Source: CAZUDO01 sp964618895 (GTDB taxonomy: Bacteria; Desulfobacterota; Binatia; DP-6). From it: a stretch of DNA of 64,000 nucleotides. The notes under the pieces are model-generated. The model saw only the letters and a list, made by a program, of their open reading frames with translations. It searched no databases and was not told where the DNA came from. Positions 33,048 to 41,382 of the stretch are shown here, in pieces. The stretch is taken from the NCBI GenBank assembly GCA_964618895.1, contig CAZUDO010000122.1, forward strand, positions 1 to 64,000, given 5' to 3'. Numbering within the stretch: the first letter of the stretch is position 1; each line of letters begins with the position of its first letter. Position numbers and translations under genes: made by a program.

Positions 33048-34026
33048 CCAGAGTCGCCCCGAGCGCCGCGCGCTGTGGCGCCAGCTCCGGCGTGTGACGC
33101 GCAGGCCGCGCAACGCCCTGCTCGCGGGCACGATCGGCGTCCTGTGGCGCCTCGTGGGTGCGTTGCCGCTTCCGGTCGGTCTGGCCCTGGGGCGGACGCT
33201 CGGGCGGGCCGCCCATCGACTCCTCGGGACACCGCGGCGGCTGGCCCGCCGGCACGTGGCGCTGGCGTTCCCGGCGCTCGATGAGGCGGCCGGCCACCGT
33301 TTGGTGCGGGAGACCTTCCTCCACGCCGGCCAGTCGTTCACGGAACTGACCATGCTCGACACCATCCTCCGCCACGGCCGCTACGTCGTGTTCGCCGATG
33401 GCGCGCGCGAAACGCTGGACGCGGCCCTGGCGCTCGGGCGCGGTGTTCTCCTCGTGAGCGGGCACTGCGGAAATTGGGAGCTCCTGGCGGCCTGGGTGGC
33501 CGGCATCGGCTATCCACTGACGGGGGTGGCCCGCGTGAACGACGTGCGCCTTCATGCGCTCATCATGCGCTTCCGGGAGGCGGCCGGCGTCGAGCTGATC
33601 GTGCGTGACACGGCGCAGTTCCTGAGTGGTGTACGTGCGGCACTCGCGCGGGGTCGCATCGTCGCCATGCTGATCGATCAAGACACGCGCGGTGCGGGCG
33701 TGTTCGTGCCCTTCTTCGGGCGTCCGGCGCATACGCCGCCTGGTCCGGCATTGCTCGCGCTGCGCACCGGTGCCCCGGTCCTCACGATCTTCATCGAACG
33801 CCGGGCCGACGGCGGGCATCGGGTCCGGATGGAGCGTATCGAGGTGCCCGCCACGCGGCGTGACCGTGGTGGCATCGTGACCCTGACGGCGCGACTCACG
33901 GCGGCGATCGAGGCGCAGATCCGCCGCGTGCCTGCGGAGTGGGTATGGTGGCACGAGCGCTGGCGCAAGCAGCCACCGCCAACCCCCGGCGACGCCGCCC
34001 GCGCGCTGCCGTCGGGGGCGCGCTGA
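33031..34026 (+). CDS. Lipid A acyltransferase (LpxL/HtrB family)
   Basis: 331 residues, GTG start inside the kdsD 3' end. A membrane-proximal N-terminal helix region precedes SGHCGNWELLAAW, the H-x4-E catalytic motif of LpxL/LpxM late acyltransferases. MLIDQDTRGAGVFVPFFGRPAHTPPGPA and the C-terminal PAEWVWWHERWRKQP are family hallmarks. It would add a secondary acyl chain to Kdo-lipid A at the inner membrane. Embedding between kdsD and lptC ties lipid A completion to export. The very C-terminus is Ala/Pro-rich. Confidence 0.9.
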   Translation: MPASFNQSRPERRALWRQLRRVTRRPRNALLAGTIGVLWRLVGALPLPVGLALGRTLGRAAHRLLGTPRRLARRHVALAFPALDEAAGHRLVRETFLHAGQSFTELTMLDTILRHGRYVVFADGARETLDAALALGRGVLLVSGHCGNWELLAAWVAGIGYPLTGVARVNDVRLHALIMRFREAAGVELIVRDTAQFLSGVRAALARGRIVAMLIDQDTRGAGVFVPFFGRPAHTPPGPALLALRTGAPVLTIFIERRADGGHRVRMERIEVPATRRDRGGIVTLTARLTAAIEAQIRRVPAEWVWWHERWRKQPPPTPGDAARALPSGAR

Positions 34027-34107
34027 CGCGTCTCGCCGCGCGCGTCACCTTTACAGTCCGACACCCGCGTGGTAGCTCTGACCCGCCCTCGAACGGGCTC
34101 GATCGCG

Positions 34108-34695
34108 ATGCGACGAACACGGCTGCGCACCGCGCTGCTCCTCGTGGTGGCCGCCGCCCTCGGTGGAATCGGCTATCTCGTCTCGCGCAGCGTTTCCGCC
34201 CGGCGAGTGGATCCGCTGCGGGAGGTCGGGCGCGATCTGCGCTCGCAAGTGGCGCAGCGTATCAAGAACTTCCGGCGCGTGAAGATCGAGCGGGGCCACA
34301 CCGTGTGGGAGATCACGGCCAAGGACGCGCAGTACTACGACGAGACGCACCAGGTGGTGGTCCAGGAGCCGCGTATGACGTTCTTCCTGGACGACGGCGC
34401 GCGGACGACCCGCGTCGAGGGCGCCGAGGGCCACCTCGTGCTGGACGGCCAGGAGGTGCAGTCACTTACCCTACGGGGCGGCGTGAGGGTGGACTTCGAC
34501 GACCTGCGCGTCGACACGGACGAAGCCACGTACGTGCGTACGCGTGACGTGATCACGTCCCCCTCGCCGGTCACCGTGCGCGGGCCGACGCTCGAGGTCA
34601 CCGGGCGCGGGATGGAGATCGACGTCGGGCCGCAGCAGGTGCGGCTCTTCGGGGACGTGCGCACCACGCTGCGCCACGAGGGGACTCGTTCGTGA
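34108..34695 (+). CDS. lptC: LPS export protein LptC
   Basis: About 195 residues from ATG 34108 (GTG 34069 also possible). A single N-terminal membrane helix (ALLLVVAAALGGIGYLVS) is followed by a periplasmic beta-jellyroll with repeated strands, e.g. RRVKIERGHTVWEITAKDAQYYDE and VTVRGPTLEVTGRGMEIDVG. It hands LPS from the LptBFG extractor to LptA. LptF/LptG are not in this window. It overlaps lptA by 4 bases. Confidence 0.88.
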   Translation: MRRTRLRTALLLVVAAALGGIGYLVSRSVSARRVDPLREVGRDLRSQVAQRIKNFRRVKIERGHTVWEITAKDAQYYDETHQVVVQEPRMTFFLDDGARTTRVEGAEGHLVLDGQEVQSLTLRGGVRVDFDDLRVDTDEATYVRTRDVITSPSPVTVRGPTLEVTGRGMEIDVGPQQVRLFGDVRTTLRHEGTRS

Positions 34696-35321
34696 GGGCG
34701 GGGCCCCTGAGCGGTGTGATCGTCGGGGTGGTGCTGGCGGTCACGCTCGGCGTGGCGGGTGGGGTGGAGTCGCCGGCCCGGCCGGCGCCAGGCGGCGGCC
34801 TGCTCGGCGCGCGTACCGTCGGCGACCGCAACGCGCCGATCATCATCACGGCCGACACGCTGGAGTACGATCACAAGACCGGGGTGGTGGTGTATCGGGG
34901 CGGCGTGCAGGTTCTGCAGGGCGAGGTCAAGGTGAAGAGCGACACGTTGACGGTCTCGCTCGCGCGTGCGGCCACCGAGACGGCCACTGCCACGAGCGGC
35001 CAGCGCGTCCGGGACATCGTGGCGACCGGCAACGTGCGGATCGACCACGGCTCCCGCTGGGCCACGGGCGGGCGCGCCGTGTTCGATCAGGTCGCGCGTA
35101 CCCTCGTGCTGGTCGACAACCCGGTGTTGCACGACGGCGCCAACGAGGTCGCCGGTGAGCGCGTCGTGGTCTACCTCGACCAAGACCGAAGCGTCGTTGA
35201 GGGTGGTCGCCGGCGTGTCAAGGCCGTGTTGCACCCGGACAAGGGCGACGACATCCCCGGCGGGACCGCGGAGCGGCCGGCCACCGGGGAGGCAGCGACG
35301 GCACAGGCCGTCCAACCATGA
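34692..35321 (+). CDS. lptA: LPS transport periplasmic protein LptA
   Basis: 209 residues, GTG start overlapping lptC. A signal peptide (VIVGVVLAVTLGVAGG) precedes an OstA-like beta-jellyroll (APIIITADTLEYDHKTGVVV, GNVRIDHGSRWATGGRAVFD, VLHDGANEVAGERVVVYLDQ). It forms the periplasmic bridge for LPS. The lptB ATG overlaps its TGA. The C-terminal 30 residues are disordered and Ala/Thr-rich. Confidence 0.92.
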   Translation: MRAGPLSGVIVGVVLAVTLGVAGGVESPARPAPGGGLLGARTVGDRNAPIIITADTLEYDHKTGVVVYRGGVQVLQGEVKVKSDTLTVSLARAATETATATSGQRVRDIVATGNVRIDHGSRWATGGRAVFDQVARTLVLVDNPVLHDGANEVAGERVVVYLDQDRSVVEGGRRRVKAVLHPDKGDDIPGGTAERPATGEAATAQAVQP

Positions 35322-36055
35322 ACGGCGGCGGCGCCGCGCTGCTCCGGGCGGACCGGCTCACCAAGTCCTACGGCAGCCGGCGGGTGGTGAACGACGTGTC
35401 GTTGCAGGTGGCGGCCGGGGAGGTCGTCGGGCTCCTCGGACCCAACGGCGCCGGCAAAACGACCACCTTTCACATGATCGTCGGGCTCACCCGGCCCGAG
35501 AGCGGCGCCGTGCTGCTGAACGGCGAAGATATCAGTCGGTTGCCGATGTACGAGCGCGCGCGCCGGGGGTTGGGGTACCTGCCCCAGGAGCCGTCGATCT
35601 TCCGCAAACTGACAGTCGAGGAGAACATCCTCGCCATTCTCGAGACCCTGGATCTGAGCGCCGCCGAGCGCGCCGAGCGCCTGCGGAGGTTGCTCGACGA
35701 ACTCGGCATCGCGCGTTTGGCCAGGAACAAGGCGTTCTCCTTGTCGGGCGGCGAGCGACGACGGGTAGAGATCACACGTGCGCTCGTGCTCTCGCCTGCG
35801 TTCCTGCTCCTCGACGAACCGTTCGCAGGCATCGATCCGATCGCTGTGGTTGACATTCAGAGCATTGTGACTCAGTTAAAGAAGCGAGGCATTGGCGTCC
35901 TCATCACGGATCACAACGTGCGTGAAACTCTCGGCATCTGTGACCGGGCCTACATCGTGAACCAGGGCGCCGTGCTCGAAGAGGGCGATCCCGCGCGCAT
36001 CGCCGACAGCAAACAGGCGCGCGAGATCTACTTGGGCGAGAAGTTCCGACTGTAG
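35318..36055 (+). CDS. lptB: LPS export ABC transporter ATP-binding protein LptB
   Basis: 245 residues. Walker A GPNGAGKTTTFHMIVGL, Q-loop GYLPQEPSIFRKLTVEENIL, signature LSGGERRRVEITRALV, Walker B FLLLDEPFAGIDPIAV and the H-loop in LITDHNVRETLGICDRAYIV all match LptB. It drives LPS extraction. It is followed 17 bases later by rpoN, the arrangement seen in most proteobacteria. Confidence 0.97.
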   Translation: MNGGGAALLRADRLTKSYGSRRVVNDVSLQVAAGEVVGLLGPNGAGKTTTFHMIVGLTRPESGAVLLNGEDISRLPMYERARRGLGYLPQEPSIFRKLTVEENILAILETLDLSAAERAERLRRLLDELGIARLARNKAFSLSGGERRRVEITRALVLSPAFLLLDEPFAGIDPIAVVDIQSIVTQLKKRGIGVLITDHNVRETLGICDRAYIVNQGAVLEEGDPARIADSKQAREIYLGEKFRL

Positions 36056-36072
36056 TATCGCGGACCCTGTCG

Positions 36073-37545
36073 ATGGCCGACGCGCGTATCGTCCTGCAGC
36101 AACGGCTCACGCAACAGCTGGTGATGACGCCCCAGCTGCGGCAGGCCATCAAGATCCTGCAGGTTTCACGCGCCGAGCTCGAGACGCTCGTCGACCAGGA
36201 GCTCACCGAGAACCCGATGCTCGAAGAGAACCTCGACGAGAAGGTCGAGGCGCCGTCCGAGGTGCCCACCGTCGACGGCCCGGACGGCGCCGAAGAGGTC
36301 CCGGTCGACGAGGCCCCCAAGGCGGACGCCGAGGTCTCGAACGTCGGCGAGATCGACTGGAAAGAGTACGCCGAGAACTACAGCAACGACATCCACGGCT
36401 CGACCGGGCCGGGGCCGTCGGGTGATGACGACGACCGGCGAGCGGCGCTCGAGAACGTCCTCGTCAAGCGGAGCAACCTCCCGGACCACCTGATGTGGCA
36501 GCTCCGCCTGTCCGATCTCGGCCAGCGCGAAAAAGAGGTCGGCGCGCTGATCATCGGGAGCCTCGACAAGGACGGGTACCTGCCGATCCAGCTCGACGAG
36601 ATCGCCTTTTTGGCCGACACCTGGCCGGACGTGGAGATCGTCGAGAGCGTGCTCGCCCGCATCCAGGAGTTCGATCCACCGGGGGTGGCCGCGCGCGATC
36701 TTGCCGAGTGCCTCTGCATCCAGCTCCGGCAGCTGGGGGCAGCCGACGACGCCCTCGCGGTACGCATCATCCGCGACTACCTGCCGGTGCTCGAGAGCCG
36801 GCGGTTCGATCGGTTGGCGCGCGAGCTGGGCGTCTCCATGGAGCAGATCGCCGAGGCCACCAAGGTGATCTCCGTCCTCGAGCCGAAGCCCGGGCGCGAC
36901 TTCAGCGATACCGACACGCGCTACGTCACGCCGGACGTGAACGTCCAGAAGGTGGGCGACGAGTACGTGGTCACGCTCAACGAAGAAGGGCTGCCGCGCC
37001 TGCGCGTGTCGTCGTTCTACCGCCGCATGCTGGGCGCCAACGGCTCGCCCGAGGCGCGCGGCTACATTCAGGAGAAGATGCGCGCGGCGGCGTGGCTCAT
37101 CAAGTCGATCCACCAGCGCCAGCGCACCCTGTACATGGTCACGTCGAGCATCGTGAAGTTCCAGCAGGACTTCCTCGAGAAGGGGGTATCGGCGCTGCGT
37201 CCGCTCGTGCTAAAGGACGTGGCCAACGACATCGGCATGCACGAGTCGACGGTCAGCCGCGCCACTGCCGGGAAATACGTCCACACCCCGCAGGGCACGT
37301 TCGAGCTCAAGTACTTCTTCACCTCCAGCCTCCGGGGCGGGAACGGGACGGAAGTCTCGGCCGCGAGCGTGAAGGAGAAGATCCGCGAGATCATCGCCAA
37401 GGAAGACACCCGCAAGCCGTTGAGCGATCAGTACATCGCGGAGCTGCTCAGCAAGGAGGAGATCGACATCGCGCGGCGCACGGTGGCGAAATACCGCGAG
37501 CTGATGGGTATTCTTCCGTCGTCGAAGCGTAAGCAGGTGTGCTGA
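36073..37545 (+). CDS. rpoN: RNA polymerase sigma-54 factor
   Basis: 490 residues. Region I: QQLVMTPQLRQAIKILQVSR with the Gln/Leu-rich activator-responsive helix. An acidic region II follows (about 55-110). The core-binding and DNA-binding domains come next, with SRATAGKYVHTPQGTFELKYFF in the helix-turn-helix region and the RpoN box ARRTVAKYRELMGI near the C-terminus. No bacterial enhancer-binding protein is encoded in this window. Confidence 0.97.
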   Translation: MADARIVLQQRLTQQLVMTPQLRQAIKILQVSRAELETLVDQELTENPMLEENLDEKVEAPSEVPTVDGPDGAEEVPVDEAPKADAEVSNVGEIDWKEYAENYSNDIHGSTGPGPSGDDDDRRAALENVLVKRSNLPDHLMWQLRLSDLGQREKEVGALIIGSLDKDGYLPIQLDEIAFLADTWPDVEIVESVLARIQEFDPPGVAARDLAECLCIQLRQLGAADDALAVRIIRDYLPVLESRRFDRLARELGVSMEQIAEATKVISVLEPKPGRDFSDTDTRYVTPDVNVQKVGDEYVVTLNEEGLPRLRVSSFYRRMLGANGSPEARGYIQEKMRAAAWLIKSIHQRQRTLYMVTSSIVKFQQDFLEKGVSALRPLVLKDVANDIGMHESTVSRATAGKYVHTPQGTFELKYFFTSSLRGGNGTEVSAASVKEKIREIIAKEDTRKPLSDQYIAELLSKEEIDIARRTVAKYRELMGILPSSKRKQVC

Positions 37546-37582
37546 CCGTTTCCCTGCCGATACCGTCCGTGGAGGGACCTCC

Positions 37583-38128
37583 ATGCGGATCAGCGTGACG
37601 TTCCGGCACGTCGAGCCTACCGCCGCGCTCCGTGCCTACGCCGAAGAGAAGCTCGAGCGGGTGAAGAAGTATCTCCGCCGGCCGCTCGATGCCCACGTCA
37701 TCCTGAGCGTGGCCAAGGAGCGGCACGTGGCCGAGATCACGCTCAAGGCGGACCACGTGACGATGTTCGCGGCCGAGGAGACGCACGACCTCTATTCGGC
37801 GATCGACCTGGCGCTCGACAAGCTCGAGCATCAGGCGCAAAAGCTGAAAGCCAAGCGGCGGAGCCACAAGGGCGGGCCGGGCCGGGGGGAGCGGGAGGTC
37901 GTGGCGTCGGTGCTGGCGGGCGATCGCCGCGGCGCCGGGGGCGCCCCGGAGGTCATCCGCTCGCAGCGGGTGCCCGCCAAGCCGCTCTCGGTGGAAGAGG
38001 CGGTCGAGCAGCTCCGGGCGTCACGGGACGATTTCCTGGTCTTCACCAACGCCTCCGATCAGCGGCTCGCCGTGCTCTACCGCCGCAAGGATGGTAACTT
38101 CGGCTTGATCGAGCCCGAACGACGCTAG
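37583..38128 (+). CDS. hpf: Ribosome hibernation promoting factor, long form
   Basis: 181 residues. The N-terminal S30AE domain (ISVTFRHVEPTAALRAYAEE, HVAEITLKADHVTMFAAEET, DLYSAIDLALDKLEHQ) joins by a basic linker to the C-terminal dimerisation domain (VIRSQRVPAKPLSVEEAVEQ, FLVFTNASDQRLAVLYRRKD). Long HPF pairs 70S ribosomes into 100S dimers in slow growth. A GGAGGG site lies upstream. It sits between rpoN and ptsN as in many proteobacteria. Confidence 0.95.
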   Translation: MRISVTFRHVEPTAALRAYAEEKLERVKKYLRRPLDAHVILSVAKERHVAEITLKADHVTMFAAEETHDLYSAIDLALDKLEHQAQKLKAKRRSHKGGPGRGEREVVASVLAGDRRGAGGAPEVIRSQRVPAKPLSVEEAVEQLRASRDDFLVFTNASDQRLAVLYRRKDGNFGLIEPERR

Positions 38129-38144
38129 CTAGCCCAGAGACCCC

Positions 38145-38606
38145 ATGAAGATCCTCGACATCCTCGCCGAGCCGGTCGTCGTCGCCTCGCTGTCGGGTCG
38201 AACGAAGGACCAGGTCATCGAAGAACTGGCCACGGTAGTAGCCGTCCAGCACCCCGAGATCGACCGCGACCATCTGGTGGCCGCGCTCGAAGATCGCGAA
38301 CGCCTGAACAGCACCGCCCTCGGTGACGGGGTCGCGATCCCGCATGGCAAGCTCGCGGGAGTGAAGCGGGTGGTGGCCGGCTTTGGCCGGAGCCCCGCCG
38401 GCGTCGACTTCGCCTCCATCGATGGGAAGCCGACGCACCTGTTCTTCCTCCTGGTCGCGCCCGAGGATTCGGCCGGCGCGCATCTGAAGGCGCTGGCGCG
38501 CATCTCGCGACTGCTCAAGGATGAGGCGTTCCGGAGCCGGCTCATGGCGGCTCCCGACGCCGCCGAGCTGTTCCGGGTCATCCGGACCGAGGACGACAAG
38601 TATTGA
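38145..38606 (+). CDS. ptsN: Nitrogen-type PTS IIA protein
   Basis: 153 residues. Fructose-type EIIA fold with the phosphorylatable His67 in LGDGVAIPHGKLAG, preceded by ALEDRERLNSTA. It takes phosphate from HPr and acts as a regulator, not a sugar carrier. Its TGA overlaps the TTG start of hprK, so the kinase and this phosphocarrier are co-translated. Confidence 0.95.
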   Translation: MKILDILAEPVVVASLSGRTKDQVIEELATVVAVQHPEIDRDHLVAALEDRERLNSTALGDGVAIPHGKLAGVKRVVAGFGRSPAGVDFASIDGKPTHLFFLLVAPEDSAGAHLKALARISRLLKDEAFRSRLMAAPDAAELFRVIRTEDDKY

Positions 38607-39556
38607 GCGTCGCGATCCGGGAGCTGCTCGAGACGGTGGGGCCGGCCCTCGCGCTGCGGCTGGTTTCGGGAGCGAGTGGTCTCGACCGGACGATCTTGTT
38701 GCCGCGCGTGCAGCAACCCGGGCTCGCCCTGGCGGGCTACCTGCCGCAGCTCCACCCCGACCGGCTGCAGGTGCTCGGCAACAGCGAGATATCGTATCTC
38801 GGCACACTGGACCCCGCCCGCGCCCGCGCCGCGGTCGCGGCGGTGGCCGACGCCGGCGTGGCGTGCTTCGTCGTCACCAACGGCACACCGCCACCGGCCG
38901 TGCTGACCGATCCCGCAGAAGCAGCGGACGTGACGGTGCTCGCCTCCGGGCAGCGGACGGCGGAGTTCATCCGGTGCGTTACGGCCTGGCTGGAGGAGCG
39001 GCTCGCCCCCAGCGCCGACCTGCACGGCGACCTGGTCGACCTCTACGGCCTCGGCGTGCTCATCCTCGGCAAGAGCGGCATCGGGAAGAGCGAAGCCGCC
39101 CTGGATCTGATCTCGCGGGGACACCGCCTGGTGGCCGACGACGTGGTGTCCGTACGACGCATCTCCCCCGCCGTGCTCCGCGGGCGCGCCGCGCAGCTTC
39201 TGGAGCACCATATGGAGATCCGGGGCCTCGGCGTGATCGATGTGGAGGCGCTGTTCGGCACCCTCGCGACCCTGGACGAGAGCCAGATCGACCTGGTCGT
39301 CGAGCTCGAGGAGTGGCCTGGTGCGCCAGACCGCCTCGGACTGGTGGAGGAGCGTACCACGCTGCTCGAGGTCGAGCTGCCCCGGGTGCGCATCCCGGTG
39401 AGTCCCGGGCGCACGATCGGGATGCTGATCGAGACCGCGGCGCGCAACCACCTGCTGCACACGCGCGGTCGCCACAGTGCCGTCGAGTTCAGCGCTCGGC
39501 TCGACGAAGAGATTGCCCGCCGCCGGGCGGCGCGTGTCGCGAGCGGCAGCCCATGA
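38603..39556 (+). CDS. hprK: HPr kinase/phosphorylase
   Basis: 317 residues, TTG start overlapping ptsN. The N-terminal domain is divergent. The catalytic domain has the Walker A-type loop GLGVLILGKSGIGKSEAALD, then LVADDVV and the signature HHMEIRGLGVIDVEALFG, followed by EERTTLLEVELPRVRIPVSPGR without long runs of deviation. It phosphorylates or dephosphorylates the serine of HPr (encoded 1.3 kb downstream). It overlaps rapZ (ATGA). Confidence 0.95.
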   Translation: MSVAIRELLETVGPALALRLVSGASGLDRTILLPRVQQPGLALAGYLPQLHPDRLQVLGNSEISYLGTLDPARARAAVAAVADAGVACFVVTNGTPPPAVLTDPAEAADVTVLASGQRTAEFIRCVTAWLEERLAPSADLHGDLVDLYGLGVLILGKSGIGKSEAALDLISRGHRLVADDVVSVRRISPAVLRGRAAQLLEHHMEIRGLGVIDVEALFGTLATLDESQIDLVVELEEWPGAPDRLGLVEERTTLLEVELPRVRIPVSPGRTIGMLIETAARNHLLHTRGRHSAVEFSARLDEEIARRRAARVASGSP

Positions 39557-40416
39557 AGGGGAGGTTGCACGTCGTCGTGGTCACCGGGCTGTCGGGCTCG
39601 GGCAAGAGTACCGCCATCCACGTGCTCGAGGACCTGGGCTTCTACTGCATCGACAACCTGCCCGTGGCCCTCATCCCGAGTCTGGTCGAGCTGTGGGAAA
39701 CACGCGAGGACGTGCGGCGCGTGGCGCTCGGTATCGACGTGCGTGAGGGCCAGTTCCTGGAGGAGTTGCCGCGCGTGCTCGAGGAGCTGCGCGCGGGGGG
39801 CGTGGCGTTCGAGCTGCTCTATCTCGAGGCCACCGAGGACGTGCTGGTGCGCCGCTTCAGCGAAACCCGCCGGCCGCATCCGGCGGCGGAAGGAGGCGTG
39901 CTTGCCGATGGGATCCAGCGCGAGCAGGAGCGCCTGCGGGGGTTGCGTGAGCGTGCCGACCGCATCGTCGACACCAGCGCCCTCACCGTGCATCAGCTGC
40001 GCGATGCGCTCCGCGACCTGATCGATCGCCCGCCGGCCGGGACGATGACGGTCGTGTTGCAGTCCTTCGGGTACAAGTTTGGGCTCCCCACCGACGCCGA
40101 CCTGGCGCTGGACTGCCGCTTCCTGCCGAACCCGTACTTCATCGACGCGCTCCGCCCGAAGACCGGCCTGGACAGCGAGGTGGCCGGGTACGTGCTCGAG
40201 CAGGCGGAGACGCAGGAGTTCCTGCGGCGGGTGGTCGATCTGCTCGACTTCGCTCTGCCCCACTACCAGCGCGAGGGGAAGAGCTATCTCACCATCGGGC
40301 TCGGATGCACCGGAGGCCGCCATCGTTCGGTGGCGCTCGTCGAGGAGCTGAGCCGGCGTCTCGGGGCGCATGGCCATCGGGTGCTCATCCGCCACCGGGA
40401 CGCGGCCCGCCCGTGA
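39553..40416 (+). CDS. rapZ: RapZ-family nucleotide-binding protein (YvcJ/YhbJ)
   Basis: 287 residues. P-loop GLSGSGKST at 12-20, then DLGFYCIDNLPVALIP. The C-terminal domain has LQSFGYKFGLPTDADLALDC, RFLPNPYF, LRPKTGLD and GLGCTGGRHRSVALVEEL. In enterobacteria RapZ guides GlmS sRNA decay and senses GlcN6P; in other groups its role is unclear. Position after hprK fits the conserved PTS-associated block. Confidence 0.95.
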   Translation: MKGRLHVVVVTGLSGSGKSTAIHVLEDLGFYCIDNLPVALIPSLVELWETREDVRRVALGIDVREGQFLEELPRVLEELRAGGVAFELLYLEATEDVLVRRFSETRRPHPAAEGGVLADGIQREQERLRGLRERADRIVDTSALTVHQLRDALRDLIDRPPAGTMTVVLQSFGYKFGLPTDADLALDCRFLPNPYFIDALRPKTGLDSEVAGYVLEQAETQEFLRRVVDLLDFALPHYQREGKSYLTIGLGCTGGRHRSVALVEELSRRLGAHGHRVLIRHRDAARP

Positions 40417-40473
40417 GCAGACGTCGGCTCGTCGATCTTGCCGCAATGCCGGCGGGAGGGTAAGGATTTTCGC

Positions 40474-40887
40474 ATGATCGGGATCGTCGTGGCGGGACAT
40501 GGGCGGGTGGCGGAGGCGATGGTCCAGACGGTCGAGGACGTGCTCGGACCCATCGAGGCGCTCGAGGCTGTAGCCACCGAGGCGCGGGACAGTGCGGAGA
40601 CCATCCACGACGCGATCGCTGCGGCCGTGGCACGGGTCGATCGCGGACAGGGGGTCATCATCCTGACCGACATGCTCGGCGACACCGCCACCAATCAGAG
40701 CCTGGTGCTCGCGCGCCAGCTCGGCGTGGAGGTCGTGGCGGGCCTCAACATGCCCATCCTGATCAAGCTCACCAGCGCGCGTCATGAGATGGATGCGCAC
40801 ACGCTGGCGGGATTCATCCAGCGCTACGGGCAGGAGCACATCTTCTGGGCCACCGAACCGCCCGCGATCCGTCGCCAGGCGCGCTGA
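40474..40887 (+). CDS. Mannose-family PTS EIIA domain protein
   Basis: 137 residues from ATG 40474. The active-site histidine is His9 in IGIVVAGHGRVAEAM; VIILTDMLGDTATNQSLVLA is the conserved D-M-x-G-x-x-x-x-N loop. Only the IIA domain is present, no IIB, IIC or IID, so it is probably a regulatory phosphoacceptor. It is followed 5 bases later by HPr. Confidence 0.93.
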   Translation: MIGIVVAGHGRVAEAMVQTVEDVLGPIEALEAVATEARDSAETIHDAIAAAVARVDRGQGVIILTDMLGDTATNQSLVLARQLGVEVVAGLNMPILIKLTSARHEMDAHTLAGFIQRYGQEHIFWATEPPAIRRQAR

Positions 40888-40892
40888 GCGGC

Positions 40893-41195
40893 ATGGGCAC
40901 GCCTCCCGCGGACGAACAGCGCGCGTCCCTCGAGGTTCGCAACAAGAAGGGATTGCATGCCCGCCCGGCGGGGCTTCTGGTGGAGACCGTGAAGCGCTTC
41001 GACGCCGAGGTGACTTTGGTCAAAGATGGGCACACGGTGAACGGTGCCAGCATCATGGGCGTCATGATGCTCGCCGCAGAGCAGGGGAGCGAGGTCGAGG
41101 TCGTGACCTCCGGACCCCAGGCGATCGAGGTCCTGGCCGCCCTGCGGGCCCTGTTCGAGGCCGGCTTCCACGAGCGCGAGGACGAGGCCAAGTAG
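40893..41195 (+). CDS. ptsH: HPr phosphocarrier protein
   Basis: 100 residues. The EI-dependent site is His22 in KKGLHARPAGLLVETV; the HprK site is the serine in NGASIMGVMMLAAEQGSEVE (Ser54). The N-terminal 11 residues are extra relative to the usual 85-90-residue HPr. The gene for Enzyme I, normally next, is absent; metK follows after 187 bases with no gene between. Confidence 0.94.
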   Translation: MGTPPADEQRASLEVRNKKGLHARPAGLLVETVKRFDAEVTLVKDGHTVNGASIMGVMMLAAEQGSEVEVVTSGPQAIEVLAALRALFEAGFHEREDEAK

Positions 41196-41382
41196 GTCGC
41201 AGCAGGCTGCGATCGGGTTCGTGCGGCGCTCCGGCGCGCCGCCACCGGGGTGGTTCCGGGCGCGTGGCGGCCCTTGCCCGCGGAAAGCGGCATCGGCTAT
41301 ACCGCCGCCCGGACGGCACTCCCCCCCATCGTCCGGCCCTGCTGCACCACGCCCCAGGGAGTCTCGAGGAGGTTCGCGCGCG

